64,000 nt of DNA, taken from Phenylobacterium sp. (lineage in GTDB: Bacteria > Pseudomonadota > Alphaproteobacteria > Caulobacterales > Caulobacteraceae). A model generated the notes under the pieces. The model was not told the DNA's origin and did not search any database. It worked only from the letters and a program-made list of their open reading frames with translations. Both the position numbers and the translations under genes were made by a program. The DNA is taken from positions 186,001 to 250,000 of the forward strand of contig NZ_SCVD01000025.1 in NCBI RefSeq assembly GCF_004297125.1, in the 5' to 3' direction. Of this stretch, positions 53,437-61,911 are shown piece by piece. Position 1 is the stretch's first letter, and the number at the start of each line of letters is the position of its first letter.

Positions 53437-54669
53437 TCAGTCCGCCGGCTGGCGCGCCGCGACGAACGCCAGCAGGAACGCCAGCCCCATCAGCCCGGCC
53501 GCGAGATAGATCGCCAGGCCCGGCAGGTGGAACGCCTCGTGCCGCAGCGACCAGGCGAAAACCTCGCCGAAGATGATCGGACCGATGATCGACGACAGGC
53601 CCATCAGGCTCTGGTTGGCGCCCTGGAGCTGGCCCTGCTGCTGCGGCGAGACCCGGCGCGTCATCAAGCCCTGCAGGCCCGGCATCAGGAGGCCCGTGAA
53701 GGCGAACACGGGCACCCCCAGGAAGTAGAGCGCGCCGGTCGGCGCGGCGGCGTACCAGGCGAAGCCCAGCATTCCGGCCATGGCCCCGATCAGCACGGCG
53801 TTGCGCTCGCCGACCTGCTTGACGATCGGCCCCACCAGGAACGTCTGCACGACCACCCCCGCGACGCCCGTGGCCAGGAAGGTCCAGCCCAGGATCGCCG
53901 GGGTCCAATTGTACCGGTAGCCCAGGTAGAGGACGAAGATGGTCGGCAGCACCACGTGGGCGAGCTGGAACAGGAAGCCCACGCCGGCCAGCGGCAGCAG
54001 GCCGGTGTGCGAGCGAAGCAGGGTCAGCGACCCCACGGGGTTGGCCCGCTTCCAGTCGAACGTCTTGGCGCGCCGCTCGGGGGGCAGGCTCTCGGGCAGG
54101 ATGAAGAAGCCGTACAGCCAGTTGACGAAGGTCAGCCCCGCCGCCGCGAAGAATGGCAGGCGCAGGTCGATCTCCCCGAGGGTGCCCCCGATCGCGGGCC
54201 CGAAGATGAAGCCGAAACTGAACGCCGAGCTCATCCAGCCGAACACCTTGGCCCGCTCCTGCGGCGCGGTGACGTCGGCCAGGTAGGCGTTGGCGGTGGA
54301 GAAGCTGGCCGCTGTCAGGCCGTTCAGGATCCGGCCCAGGAACAGCCACCACAGGGTGGGCGCCATGGCCATGAACAGGAAGTCCACCGCCAGGCCGAAC
54401 AGCGAGATCAACAGCACCGGCCGTCGGCCCCAGCGGTCGGCCATCAGGCCCAGCACCGGGCCCGAGACGAACTGCAGCAGGCCCCAGGTGGCGGCGAACA
54501 CCAGGTTCCATTCGGACGCAGCCGCCGTATCCCCGCCGGTGAACTGCTTGATGAGGTTGGGCAGGATCGGGATCATGATCCCGAACGAGATCGAGTTCAT
54601 CAGCGCCAGGGCGAAGATGAAGCGGAAGCTGGCCCGGCGGCCCGCCGCGGCGGCTGTTTCGTCGGTCAT
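53437..54669 (-). CDS. MFS multidrug/tetracycline-type efflux transporter
   Basis: 410-aa transporter with about 12 TM helices. MFS motif A GLMADRWGRRPVLLI lies between TM2 and TM3; the early MIPILPNLIKQF and SFGFIFGPAIGGTLGEIDLR are typical of the TCR/Tet family. It probably expels a drug or metabolite. It is the last gene of a VOC-ArsR-SRPBCC-MFS run and begins 21 bases after SRPBCC. Confidence 0.85.
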   Translation of the reverse strand: MTDETAAAAGRRASFRFIFALALMNSISFGIMIPILPNLIKQFTGGDTAAASEWNLVFAATWGLLQFVSGPVLGLMADRWGRRPVLLISLFGLAVDFLFMAMAPTLWWLFLGRILNGLTAASFSTANAYLADVTAPQERAKVFGWMSSAFSFGFIFGPAIGGTLGEIDLRLPFFAAAGLTFVNWLYGFFILPESLPPERRAKTFDWKRANPVGSLTLLRSHTGLLPLAGVGFLFQLAHVVLPTIFVLYLGYRYNWTPAILGWTFLATGVAGVVVQTFLVGPIVKQVGERNAVLIGAMAGMLGFAWYAAAPTGALYFLGVPVFAFTGLLMPGLQGLMTRRVSPQQQGQLQGANQSLMGLSSIIGPIIFGEVFAWSLRHEAFHLPGLAIYLAAGLMGLAFLLAFVAARQPAD

Positions 54670-54690
54670 GCTATTCTCCCCCCGCGCTGT

Positions 54691-55155
54691 CTAACGAAGT
54701 TCGGCGCGCGCGCCCACCGAGCGCAACTGCGCCTGCCAGTACTCCGCCAGCCGGGCCAGCAGGGCATGGTCGGGGAAGCCGTGGCGGGCGGCGCTGCCGG
54801 CTGGAACCTGATGGAACCCGCGATGTTCGACGCTGACGCGGGTCTCGTCGCCCACGGCCTCGAAGCACACCTCGACCTCGGTATGGAGGTCCGGTGGGAA
54901 GTTCGCCTGCCGCCAGGAGAAGACCAGTCGTTCGGGCGGCTCCCAGGCCAGCACCTTGCCGATCTCGAAGACCTTGCCGTTGGCCAGGGTCTCGGTCAGC
55001 CGCCCGTCCGCGAACGCCAGGGCGCCGGGCGCGCGCGGGGTGGTCTGGAACAGGCCGCTCGGCCGCCACCAGGCGCCGATCTCCTCGGTGAAGACCGCGA
55101 ACGCCCGCTGAGGCGTCGCCTTCACCCGCAACGCCACATAGACCTTGGAGGTCAT
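54691..55155 (-). CDS. SRPBCC (AHSA1-like) domain protein
   Basis: 154-aa START/Bet v1-like fold: VYVALRVKATPQRAFAVFTE, WEPPERLVFSWRQANFPPDL and SAARHGFPDHALLARLAEYW. Such proteins bind hydrophobic ligands. It overlaps the ArsR stop by ATGA. ArsR-SRPBCC pairs are common; the ligand is unknown. Confidence 0.85.
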   Translation of the reverse strand: MTSKVYVALRVKATPQRAFAVFTEEIGAWWRPSGLFQTTPRAPGALAFADGRLTETLANGKVFEIGKVLAWEPPERLVFSWRQANFPPDLHTEVEVCFEAVGDETRVSVEHRGFHQVPAGSAARHGFPDHALLARLAEYWQAQLRSVGARAELR

Positions 55156-55484
55156 GCGTCCCGCTCGACATGGGCCTTGAACGCCAGGAGCTGGGCGCTC
55201 CAGAGCCGTTCGCTCTCCTCCAGCCAGCGCAGCAGATGGACCATGGGTTCCGGCCTCAGGGCATAGATGCGAACGCGCGCGTCGAACTCCGGATGGCTTT
55301 CCTCGACCAGGCCGCTGGCGCGCAGGGTGCGCAGGTGACGGCTCATGGCGGGCGCCGAGATGTCCAGCTCCCGCGCCAGTTCCCCCGCCGCCCGCGGCCC
55401 CTGCGCCAGCAGGTCGATGGCGCGGCGCCTGTGCGGGTCGGCCAGGGCCGCCAGCGTCTGGTCGAGGGCCGGGACGGCGCTCAA
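55152..55484 (-). CDS. ArsR family transcriptional regulator
   Basis: 110-aa winged-helix protein: LAALADPHRRRAIDLLAQGP, ELARELDISAPAMSRHLRTL (recognition helix) and RIYALRPEPMVHLLRWLEES. No metal-binding CVC motif is seen, so it is of the non-metal type paired with SRPBCC proteins. The start is probably TTG 55484, overlapping the VOC stop as TTGA; GTG 55490 is also possible. Confidence 0.85.
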   Translation of the reverse strand: MSAVPALDQTLAALADPHRRRAIDLLAQGPRAAGELARELDISAPAMSRHLRTLRASGLVEESHPEFDARVRIYALRPEPMVHLLRWLEESERLWSAQLLAFKAHVERDA

Positions 55485-55951
55485 ATCCACCCCGTGATCT
55501 TGAGTCCGCTGGCCTGTTCGGCTTCTTCGCGACTCACCGCCTGGACGGTCTGGGCGACAGTCCAGATGTGGCCCTCCGGATCGCGGCAGCGATAGGTGCG
55601 ATCGCCGTAGAACTGGTCGGCCGGCTCCACCAGAATCTCGAAGCTGGCCTTCCGCGCCCGCTCGCAGTGGGCGTCCACGTCGGTGTCGATCTGGATGTGT
55701 ACGGTCTGGGTGTTCTTGCCGCCGATCGAGGCCGGGCTCTTGTGGTCGTCCGACCATTCGCTGCCGACCATGACGACCGCGTCGCCGAACCGCATCTCGG
55801 AATGGGCCACGTTGCCCTGGTCGTCCTCGATCAGCATCGACAGCTCGAAGCCGAACGCCGCCTCCAGGAACTTCAGCGCCGCCTTGGGGTCGCGGTAGCA
55901 GACCGCCGACATCAGGGGCGCGCGCCAGTCCTTGGTGTTGGGGACAGCCAT
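55481..55951 (-). CDS. VOC family (glyoxalase/bleomycin-resistance-like) protein
   Basis: 156-aa protein with two beta-alpha-beta-beta-beta modules: YRDPKAALKFLEAAFGFELS, GNVAHSEMRFGDAVVMVGSE, NTQTVHIQIDTDVDAHCERA and TYRCRDPEGHIWTVAQ. It may bind a metal or sequester a toxic compound. It is first in the VOC-ArsR-SRPBCC-MFS cluster. Confidence 0.85.
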   Translation of the reverse strand: MAVPNTKDWRAPLMSAVCYRDPKAALKFLEAAFGFELSMLIEDDQGNVAHSEMRFGDAVVMVGSEWSDDHKSPASIGGKNTQTVHIQIDTDVDAHCERARKASFEILVEPADQFYGDRTYRCRDPEGHIWTVAQTVQAVSREEAEQASGLKITGWI

Positions 55952-56052
55952 CTCAAACCTCCTTCAGGCAACTGCGGATATGGACGACCTCATCCTCAGC
56001 GGGGAGCGGCCATTTCATTTCCCTTGCTGATAATATTTAACGCATATCGAAA

Positions 56053-57264
56053 TTATCTCGTCAAGGCAGTCTGGAGGTCGTCCGGCTTCCCGTCGTTGGG
56101 CTCAGGCTTCACGCGCAGCAGCCGGGCCAGCAGCGGATAGACGCTGACATTGTCGAACGTCGGCAGCGTGACGCCGGGACGGAAGGCCGGGCCGTTGGCC
56201 ACGAACACGGCGGCCATCTCGGGGCTATAGGGGTCAAAGCCGTGGCTCCCCAGCTCCGGCTCGCTGGGCTTGTAGTCGCGGGTCGTCAGCGTCCAGCCGG
56301 TGTCCGGCTGGCAGAAGAACGGCGCCGCGCGCGGGTTCTTTCCATAGTGATAGGGCGCCGGGATGTCGGCCTTGGCCCAGCACCGGAAATGGTCGTGGGC
56401 CTTCAGCAGGGCCGACGCGACCTCGTGCTCCCGTCCTGGGGCCGGGTAGATGGTCATGAACGCCCCGCGAGTCAGGTACCGATAGGCGTCCCCCGGCAGA
56501 TGGTCGTCCATGTAGAGCGTACGGTCCGGCGACAGCTGGGCCATCCCGTGGTCCGCCACCACGATCAGGTTCGCGGGCGTCCTCCTCGCTTCCAGGCCTT
56601 CGACCAGCCGGCCGATCTGGGCGTCCACCTTGCCGACGGCGTCGTTCAGCTCCGGCGAGTCGGGGCCGAAGTCGTGGCCAGCGGTGTCCACGGTGTCGAA
56701 GTAGAGCGTCAGGAACCGTGGCCGCTCCGGAGCGGGCAGGTCCAGCAGGGCGAGCAGCCGATCGACCCGCACCTCGTTGGGCGTCGCCATGTCGAAGACC
56801 AGGAAATGGCGGGGTCGCACCCCCTGGATCGGCGCCTCCGCCCCCGGCCAGAACGCCGGCGCGGTGACGATCCCCGCCCGCTCCGCCGTCACCCAGATCG
56901 GCTCGCCCTCGTCCCACCAGCGGCGATCCTGCACGGCCTTTCGGTTCGACATCCGGAACGTCTCTCCGGGCCAGCGCGGGTCCTCAAAGGTATTCTCCAC
57001 GATGCCGTTGCGGTCGGGCCGCAGGCCGGTGACCAGGGCATAGTGGTTCGGGAAGGTCTTGGACGGGAACGAGGGGCGCATCGCGGCCCGCACGCCCGCG
57101 GCGGCCAGGCCCGACAGTACGGGCGTCACGCCGCGGTCCAGGTAGTCCGGCCGGAAGCCGTCGATCGACACGAGGATGACCGGCGGCCCGCCCGGGGCCT
57201 GCATCGGGGTCGTGGCGCAGGCGGCGAGCAGGACCGCGGCGAGGACAGCGATAAGGCGAAGCAT
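56053..57264 (-). CDS. nucleotide pyrophosphatase/phosphodiesterase (NPP) family lipoprotein
   Basis: 403-aa predicted lipoprotein (lipobox LAAC). The NPP fold has ILVSIDGFRPDYL (first metal Asp), FPSKTFPNHYALVTGLRPDR (Thr nucleophile), YFDTVDTAGHDFGPDSPELN and VVADHGMAQL (second metal site). It cleaves phosphodiesters of nucleotides or lipids in the periplasm or on the outer membrane. ATG 57264 gives a normal signal peptide. Confidence 0.88.
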   Translation of the reverse strand: MLRLIAVLAAVLLAACATTPMQAPGGPPVILVSIDGFRPDYLDRGVTPVLSGLAAAGVRAAMRPSFPSKTFPNHYALVTGLRPDRNGIVENTFEDPRWPGETFRMSNRKAVQDRRWWDEGEPIWVTAERAGIVTAPAFWPGAEAPIQGVRPRHFLVFDMATPNEVRVDRLLALLDLPAPERPRFLTLYFDTVDTAGHDFGPDSPELNDAVGKVDAQIGRLVEGLEARRTPANLIVVADHGMAQLSPDRTLYMDDHLPGDAYRYLTRGAFMTIYPAPGREHEVASALLKAHDHFRCWAKADIPAPYHYGKNPRAAPFFCQPDTGWTLTTRDYKPSEPELGSHGFDPYSPEMAAVFVANGPAFRPGVTLPTFDNVSVYPLLARLLRVKPEPNDGKPDDLQTALTR

Positions 57265-57321
57265 GTCCGCCACCCTATCCTCGCCCCGCGACGGTCCTGC
57301 AACGCCGCCTTCGCCCGTCGC

Positions 57322-58023
57322 TCAGGCCGCCGCGCGCCGCACCAGCTCGCCGAGCGGCACGTGCCCCTTCAGCGCCGGACTGGTCACGGCCTCGCCCGCT
57401 TCGAGCGCCACGGCGAAGCGCACCGCCGGATCGTCGTGGAGCCGGGTCTTGAGCGCGGCGATCTTCGGATAGTCGGCCGGATCGATCGCCTGGTGGAAGT
57501 CTGCCCAGCGAGCGACCCCCACGAACAGCGCGTCCGCCAGCGTCGGGCGACCGCCCAGGAGGTAGGGCCCCTTCCCGATCATCGCCTCCAGCTTGCGGTG
57601 GCGGTCGTTGACCTGCCGCCGGCCGAGGGCGCGCCAGGCGGCCTGCTGTTCGGCCGTGGCGTCCGCGGCCTCCATGGCCGCCCAGTAGGGCGCCACCGCG
57701 GCGGTGAAGCCGGTGTTGAGGAAAGCCATGTACTGGTGCAGCACGTCCGCTTCGCGCGTTCCCGGCGCGAAGCTGATCCGGCGTTCGGCGTCCCGCGCCT
57801 CCAGCCACAGCGCGATGGCCAGGGTCTCGGAAATCCGCTCGCCCCTGTCGGTGATCAGCAGCGGCGCTTCCCCTCGGCCGTTCAGCCGCAGGTAGGGCTC
57901 GGAGCGCACCTCGCCGAACAGATCGATGCGGGTCAGGCGATAGGGCTGGCCCAGCCATTCCAGGGCGGCGACGAGCCCCATGCTGCTGCCGAGCGGGTGG
58001 CCGTAGACGAGGATGGGTTCCAT
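57322..58023 (-). CDS. glutathione S-transferase family protein
   Basis: 233-aa protein. The N-terminal thioredoxin fold has VYGHPLGSSMGLVAALEWLG and ERISETLAIALWLEA (the SE pair contacting glutathione); the C-terminal helical domain has YLLGGRPTLADALFVGVARW. It is divergent from an HxlR-type regulator that probably controls it. Confidence 0.88.
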   Translation of the reverse strand: MEPILVYGHPLGSSMGLVAALEWLGQPYRLTRIDLFGEVRSEPYLRLNGRGEAPLLITDRGERISETLAIALWLEARDAERRISFAPGTREADVLHQYMAFLNTGFTAAVAPYWAAMEAADATAEQQAAWRALGRRQVNDRHRKLEAMIGKGPYLLGGRPTLADALFVGVARWADFHQAIDPADYPKIAALKTRLHDDPAVRFAVALEAGEAVTSPALKGHVPLGELVRRAAA

Positions 58024-58100
58024 GGATCAGCACTCCAGGCTGTTGAACGGAACACCCAAGTAGCCACATGGAATCGGCCGGCCAAGAACGCAGAAAAGTC

Positions 58101-58111
58101 TGACCTGGTCA
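58101..58111. promoter_or_regulatory. TGACCTGGTCA palindrome between GST and HxlR genes
   Basis: Perfect 11-bp palindrome TGACC-T-GGTCA in the 120-base divergent promoter region, 33 bases upstream of the HxlR ATG. It is a good candidate operator for autoregulation and GST control. Confidence 0.5.
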
Positions 58112-58143
58112 CGAAAACAGGACCTTTGGAGAGGAACGGAGCG

Positions 58144-58473
58144 ATGCAGGATCGCGTCTCGGAATGCCCGATCGAGGGGGCGATGGTGCTGCTGAGCGGC
58201 CGGTGGCGCGCGCTGATCCTCTACTATCTGTCGAAGGGCTCCATGCGCTTCAACGCCCTGCGCCGGGCCAACGCCGGAATCTCGCAGCAGATGCTGACCC
58301 GCGAGCTGCGGGCGCTGGAGGATGGGGGCGTCATCTCCCGGACCGCCTTTCCCGAGGTCCCTCCGCGGGTCGAGTACGCGCTCACCGAGGCGGGCGAGGG
58401 GCTGATGCCGGTCATCGACGCCCTGGGCGCCTGGTGGTCGCAGACCGAGGCCCGCCGCGCCGAGGCGGCCTAG
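58144..58473 (+). CDS. HxlR family transcriptional regulator
   Basis: 109-aa winged-helix protein: ECPIEGAMVLLSGRWRALIL with the sensing Cys near the N-terminus, RFNALRRANAGISQQMLTRE as recognition helix and FPEVPPRVEYALTEAGEGLM. The ATG follows GGAACGGAGCG. It is divergent from GST, which is the likely target. Confidence 0.88.
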   Translation: MQDRVSECPIEGAMVLLSGRWRALILYYLSKGSMRFNALRRANAGISQQMLTRELRALEDGGVISRTAFPEVPPRVEYALTEAGEGLMPVIDALGAWWSQTEARRAEAA

Positions 58474-58483
58474 GAAAGCAAAA

Positions 58484-58509
58484 GGCCCCGGAAGTCGCCT
58501 TCCGGGGCC
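58484..58509. terminator. bidirectional terminator of the ribosomal-protein operon and hxlR
   Basis: 11-bp stem GGCCCCGGAAG/CTTCCGGGGCC with a 4-nt loop. Minus-strand transcripts from rplQ run into TTTTGCTTT; plus-strand transcripts from the HxlR gene run into TCGCATATTTC. Strong for rplQ. Confidence 0.85.
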
Positions 58510-58535
58510 TCGCATATTTCAGTCGCGTGCGCGGC

Positions 58536-58955
58536 CTATTCGTCGCCGCCGAAGCCGGCTTCGGCGGTCGGGCCCGAGTCCTTGCCCTTCTCGGCGGGAT
58601 CGCGGTCGACCAGCTCGATCACGGCCATGGCCGCGTTGTCGCCGTGACGGAAACCCGCCTTCAGCACGCGGATGTAGCCGCCCTGGCGGTTGGCGTAGCG
58701 CGGGCCCAGCACGGCGAACAGCTTGCCGACCTGCTCCACGTCCCGCACCTGGCTGATCGCCTGGCGGCGGGCGTGCAGCGTGCCGCGCTTGCCCAGGGTG
58801 ATCAGCTTCTCGACGAAGGGGCGGAGCTCCTTGGCCTTCGGCAGGGTGGTGACGATCTGCTCGTGCTTGATCAGGCTGGCCGACATGTTGGCGAACATGG
58901 CGGTGCGGTGGGCGGACGTACGGCCCAGTTTGCGGTGGGCTTTACCGTGACGCAT
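58536..58955 (-). CDS. rplQ: 50S ribosomal protein L17
   Basis: 139-aa L17: MRHGKAHRKLGRTSAHRTAM, TTLPKAKELRPFVEKLITLG and GGYIRVLKAGFRHGDNAAMA are universally conserved. The C-terminal EKGKDSGPTAEAGFGGDE is a short acidic extension. Last gene of the operon, 183 bases after rpoA. Confidence 0.98.
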   Translation of the reverse strand: MRHGKAHRKLGRTSAHRTAMFANMSASLIKHEQIVTTLPKAKELRPFVEKLITLGKRGTLHARRQAISQVRDVEQVGKLFAVLGPRYANRQGGYIRVLKAGFRHGDNAAMAVIELVDRDPAEKGKDSGPTAEAGFGGDE

Positions 58956-59098
58956 CTCGTATCTCCTGAGCCACCTGGGCCCACCGGACGCTCCCGACCT
59001 TCGGGAAAGACGCCCTGCCTAACCAAGTCCCAGCCTGCTCCCGCCTGGGTCACTACGAAGCGCCGGGGCCCTCCACCGCTGTTGCGGCTTCACGAGGC

Positions 59099-59120
59099 CC
59101 GGGCCGCCAAGACGGCCCGG
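59099..59120. repeat. intercistronic hairpin between rpoA and rplQ
   Basis: CCGGGCCG-CCAAGA-CGGCCCGG, a perfect 8-bp stem just after the rpoA stop. It has no T-run and may slow exonucleases or cause partial termination between rpoA and rplQ. Confidence 0.55.
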
Positions 59121-59138
59121 AGTCGGCGATGAAGCGGT

Positions 59139-60155
59139 TTACATCTGGTCTTCGAACTTCTTGGCGAGCTCTTCGATATTCTCGGGCGGCCAGTTCGGCA
59201 CGTCCATCCCGAGGTGCAGACCCATCCCGGCGAGAACTTCCTTGATCTCGTTCAGCGACTTGCGGCCGAAGTTCGGGGTGCGGAGCATCTCCGCCTCGGT
59301 CTTCTGGATCAGGTCGCCGATGTAGACGATGTTGTCGTTCTTGAGGCAGTTGGCCGAACGGACGGAGAGCTCGAGCTCGTCCACCTTCTTCAGCAGCGCC
59401 GGGTTGAACGGCAGTTCCGGCTTGGCTTCGCCCTCGACCTTCTTCTTCGGCTCTTCGAAGGTGATGAAGATCTGCAGCTGGTCCTGGAGGATGCGGGCGG
59501 CGTAGGCCACCGCGTCAACGGGGCTGACCGCGCCGTTGGTTTCCACTTCCATGATCAGCTTGTCGTAGTCGAGGCTCTGGCCCTGGCGGGTGGGCTCGAC
59601 ACGATAGGCGACGCGCTTGACCGGGGAATAGAGGGCGTCGACGGCGATCAGGCCGATCGGGGCGTCCTCGGGACGGTTCATCTCGGCGGCGACGTAGCCC
59701 TTGCCGGTCTGGACCGTGAATTCCATGCGGACGTTCGCGCCCTCGTCCAGCGTGCAGAGCACGTGGTCGGGGTTGAGGATCTCGATATCCGAGGGAGCCT
59801 CGATCTGGCCGGCGGTCACCGGGCCGGGGCCCGTGGCGCGCAGGGTCATGCGCTTCGGACCCTCGGCGTGCATGCGCAGGGCCAGTTGCTTGATGTTCAG
59901 GACGATGTCGACGACGTCCTCGCGGACGCCTTCCAGCGAGGAGAACTCGTGGACCACGCCGTCGATCTGCACCGCGGTCACGGCCGCGCCCTGCAGGGAG
60001 GAGAGAAGCACGCGCCGCAGGCTATTGCCCAGGGTCACGCCGAACCCGCGTTCGAGAGGCTCGGCCACCAGACGCGCCTTGCGGCTGGCGTCGGAGCCCG
60101 TCTCGATTTGCGGCTTCTCGGGACGGATAAGCTCGTTCCAGTTTCTTTCGATCAC
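59139..60155 (-). CDS. rpoA: RNA polymerase alpha subunit
   Basis: 338-aa alpha subunit. The N-terminal dimerisation domain contains LERGFGVTLGNSLRRVLLSS; the C-terminal domain, from about 250, has LELSVRSANCLKNDNIVYIG and TPNFGRKSLNEIKEVLAGMG, used for UP-element and activator contacts. The start GTG 60155 gives MIERNWNELIRP, the family N-terminus; a longer frame upstream is spurious. Confidence 0.98.
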   Translation of the reverse strand: MIERNWNELIRPEKPQIETGSDASRKARLVAEPLERGFGVTLGNSLRRVLLSSLQGAAVTAVQIDGVVHEFSSLEGVREDVVDIVLNIKQLALRMHAEGPKRMTLRATGPGPVTAGQIEAPSDIEILNPDHVLCTLDEGANVRMEFTVQTGKGYVAAEMNRPEDAPIGLIAVDALYSPVKRVAYRVEPTRQGQSLDYDKLIMEVETNGAVSPVDAVAYAARILQDQLQIFITFEEPKKKVEGEAKPELPFNPALLKKVDELELSVRSANCLKNDNIVYIGDLIQKTEAEMLRTPNFGRKSLNEIKEVLAGMGLHLGMDVPNWPPENIEELAKKFEDQM

Positions 60156-60228
60156 GTGTGTCCCTCGAAAACGCAGGATCGCCGGCCGCAAACCGCGGAC
60201 CGGCGTCAGGGAATTGTAGTTCTAACGA

Positions 60229-60618
60229 CTAGACGCGCCGGCGCTTGGGCGGACGGCAGCCGTTGTGCGGGATAGGGGTCACGTCCCGGATAGTGGTGAT
60301 CGTCATACCGACCGCCTGCAGGGCGCGGAGCGCGGATTCACGGCCCGAGCCGGGGCCCGAGACGTTGACTTCCAGCGTGCGCACGCCGTGTTCGGCGGCC
60401 TTACGGCCGGCGTCCTCGGCCGCCATCTGCGCGGCATAGGGCGTCGACTTACGCGAACCCTTGAAACCCATCAGGCCGGCGCTGGACCAGGAGATCGTGT
60501 TCCCCTGGGCGTCGGTGATGGTGATCATCGTATTGTTGAACGAGGCGTTCACGTGCGCCACGCCCGAGGTGATGTTCTTACGCTCGCGCCGTTTGACGCG
60601 CGCCGGTTCCTTGGCCAT
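60229..60618 (-). CDS. rpsK: 30S ribosomal protein S11
   Basis: 129-aa S11: HVNASFNNTMITITDAQGNT, AAEDAGRKAAEHGVRTLEVN and the basic C-terminus TPIPHNGCRPPKRRRV. It lies 12 bases after rpsM and is translated from the same transcript. Confidence 0.98.
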   Translation of the reverse strand: MAKEPARVKRRERKNITSGVAHVNASFNNTMITITDAQGNTISWSSAGLMGFKGSRKSTPYAAQMAAEDAGRKAAEHGVRTLEVNVSGPGSGRESALRALQAVGMTITTIRDVTPIPHNGCRPPKRRRV

Positions 60619-60630
60619 CGACTAGCTCTC

Positions 60631-60999
60631 TTACTTCTTCTTGCCGGCGATCGGCTTGGCCGGACCCTTGCGGGTGCGGGCGTTGGTGTGGGTGCGCTGG
60701 CCGCGGACCGGCAGGCCCTTGCGGTGACGCAGGCCGCGATAGCAGGCCAGGTCCATCAGGCGCTTGATGTTGACCGCGGTGTCGCGGCGCAGGTCGCCTT
60801 CGACCATATAGTCGCGGTCGATCGTCTCGCGGATCTGCAGGACTTCCGCATCCGTCAGCTGATTGACGCGCCGGGCGTCCTCGATGCCGACCTTGCTGAC
60901 AATCTCGCGGGCTTTCGCCTCGCCGATGCCATGGATGTACTGCAGCGCGATCACGACGCGCTTGTTCGTGGGAATGTTGACGCCAGCGATACGGGCCAC
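60631..60999 (-). CDS. rpsM: 30S ribosomal protein S13
   Basis: 122-aa S13: MARIAGVNIPTNKRVVIALQ, IHGIGEAKAREI and the basic C-terminal GQRTHTNARTRKGPAKP. The start is GTG 60999, preceded by CAGGAGAATACCTAC. First gene of its transcription unit, with a clear promoter about 110 bases upstream. Confidence 0.98.
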   Translation of the reverse strand: MARIAGVNIPTNKRVVIALQYIHGIGEAKAREIVSKVGIEDARRVNQLTDAEVLQIRETIDRDYMVEGDLRRDTAVNIKRLMDLACYRGLRHRKGLPVRGQRTHTNARTRKGPAKPIAGKKK

Positions 61000-61106
61000 G
61001 TAGGTATTCTCCTGATCACGCAAGAAAAGCGCAAACGGCGCCCCGGCCCCTAGCTGCCATAGGCATAGGCCGGCGCGTCCTTCGCGCTCTTTCGCGGAAG
61101 CGCTTC

Positions 61107-61134
61107 GTTATATGGATAGGGGTATGCCCGTCAA
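61107..61134 (-). promoter_or_regulatory. sigma-70-type promoter of rpsM-rpsK-rpoA-rplQ
   Basis: Read on the minus strand: TTGACG (61134-61129), 16-base spacer, TATAAC (61112-61107). Both hexamers are near consensus and lie in the intergenic region before rpsM, which therefore starts a separate transcript from secY-adk. Confidence 0.75.
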
Positions 61135-61248
61135 TGGCGGAAACGCGCAAATGTGAACGAAATGCTGCACGCGCAAGGGGGTGTGCGCCCCGCACGGCTT
61201 CGCCACGCCGGTTTCCGCATCCGGCAGGTGAAAGCAAAGCATGAGTAG

Positions 61249-61267
61249 GGCCGATCCGCAATCGGCC
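61249..61267. terminator. hairpin after adk
   Basis: GGCCGAT-CCGCA-ATCGGCC stem of 7 bp, 9 bases after the adk stop on the minus strand. Only a loose T-containing stretch follows, so termination may be partial. The new promoter for rpsM lies beyond it. Confidence 0.55.
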
Positions 61268-61275
61268 AGGGGCGA

Positions 61276-61848
61276 TCAGCCGCGCACCTTGTCGAGGGCG
61301 CCGTCGATGCCGGCGGCCACGGATTCGATCGACCCCATGCCGTCGACCTCCACCAGCTTCCCCTGCCCCGCGTAGTACGGCAGCAGCGGCGCGGTGTTGG
61401 CGTTGTAGGCGTCCAGGCGCACCACGAAGCTCTCAGGATTGTCGTCCGGACGGCCCGACTCGGCGAAGCGGCCGGCGATGCGCTGCTTCAGCGCCTCGTC
61501 GTCGACCTTCAGGCGCAGGACGAGGTCGATCTTCCGGCCGCGCCCGGCCAGCATCTTGTCCAGCGCTTCGGCCTGGGCCAGCGTGCGCGGGAAGCCGTCG
61601 AAGATCGCGCCGCCGGCGGCGTCCGCCTCGGGCAGCCGCGATTCGATCAGCTCGATGACGATCTCGTCCGAGACCAGCTCGCCCCGCTGCATGATGCCCT
61701 CGACGCGCTTGCCCAACTCCGAGCCGGACGCGATGGCCGCCCGCAGCATGTCGCCGGTGGAGAGCTGGACCATGTTTCGGCCCTCGACCAGGCGCTTGGC
61801 CTGGGTGCCCTTCCCCGCGGCCGGAGGCCCGAACAGAATCAGGTTCAT
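61276..61848 (-). CDS. adk: adenylate kinase (short form)
   Basis: 190-aa kinase interconverting ATP, ADP and AMP. P-loop GPPAAGKGTQAKRL at residues 7-20; STGDMLRAAI binds AMP; FDGFPRTLAQAEAL is the signature. The zinc LID insertion of long adenylate kinases is absent, as usual in alphaproteobacteria. It follows secY. Confidence 0.97.
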   Translation of the reverse strand: MNLILFGPPAAGKGTQAKRLVEGRNMVQLSTGDMLRAAIASGSELGKRVEGIMQRGELVSDEIVIELIESRLPEADAAGGAIFDGFPRTLAQAEALDKMLAGRGRKIDLVLRLKVDDEALKQRIAGRFAESGRPDDNPESFVVRLDAYNANTAPLLPYYAGQGKLVEVDGMGSIESVAAGIDGALDKVRG

Positions 61849-61911
61849 AGCGATCCCCTCACCCAGCGCTCTTGATGGCGCCGTCCCGCAACGTCACCCA
61901 AGGCGACCGTT

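Noticed and set aside
61016..61261. 81-codon open frame between adk and rpsM
   Set aside because: It covers the rpsM promoter and its translation is arginine-rich noise without family features.
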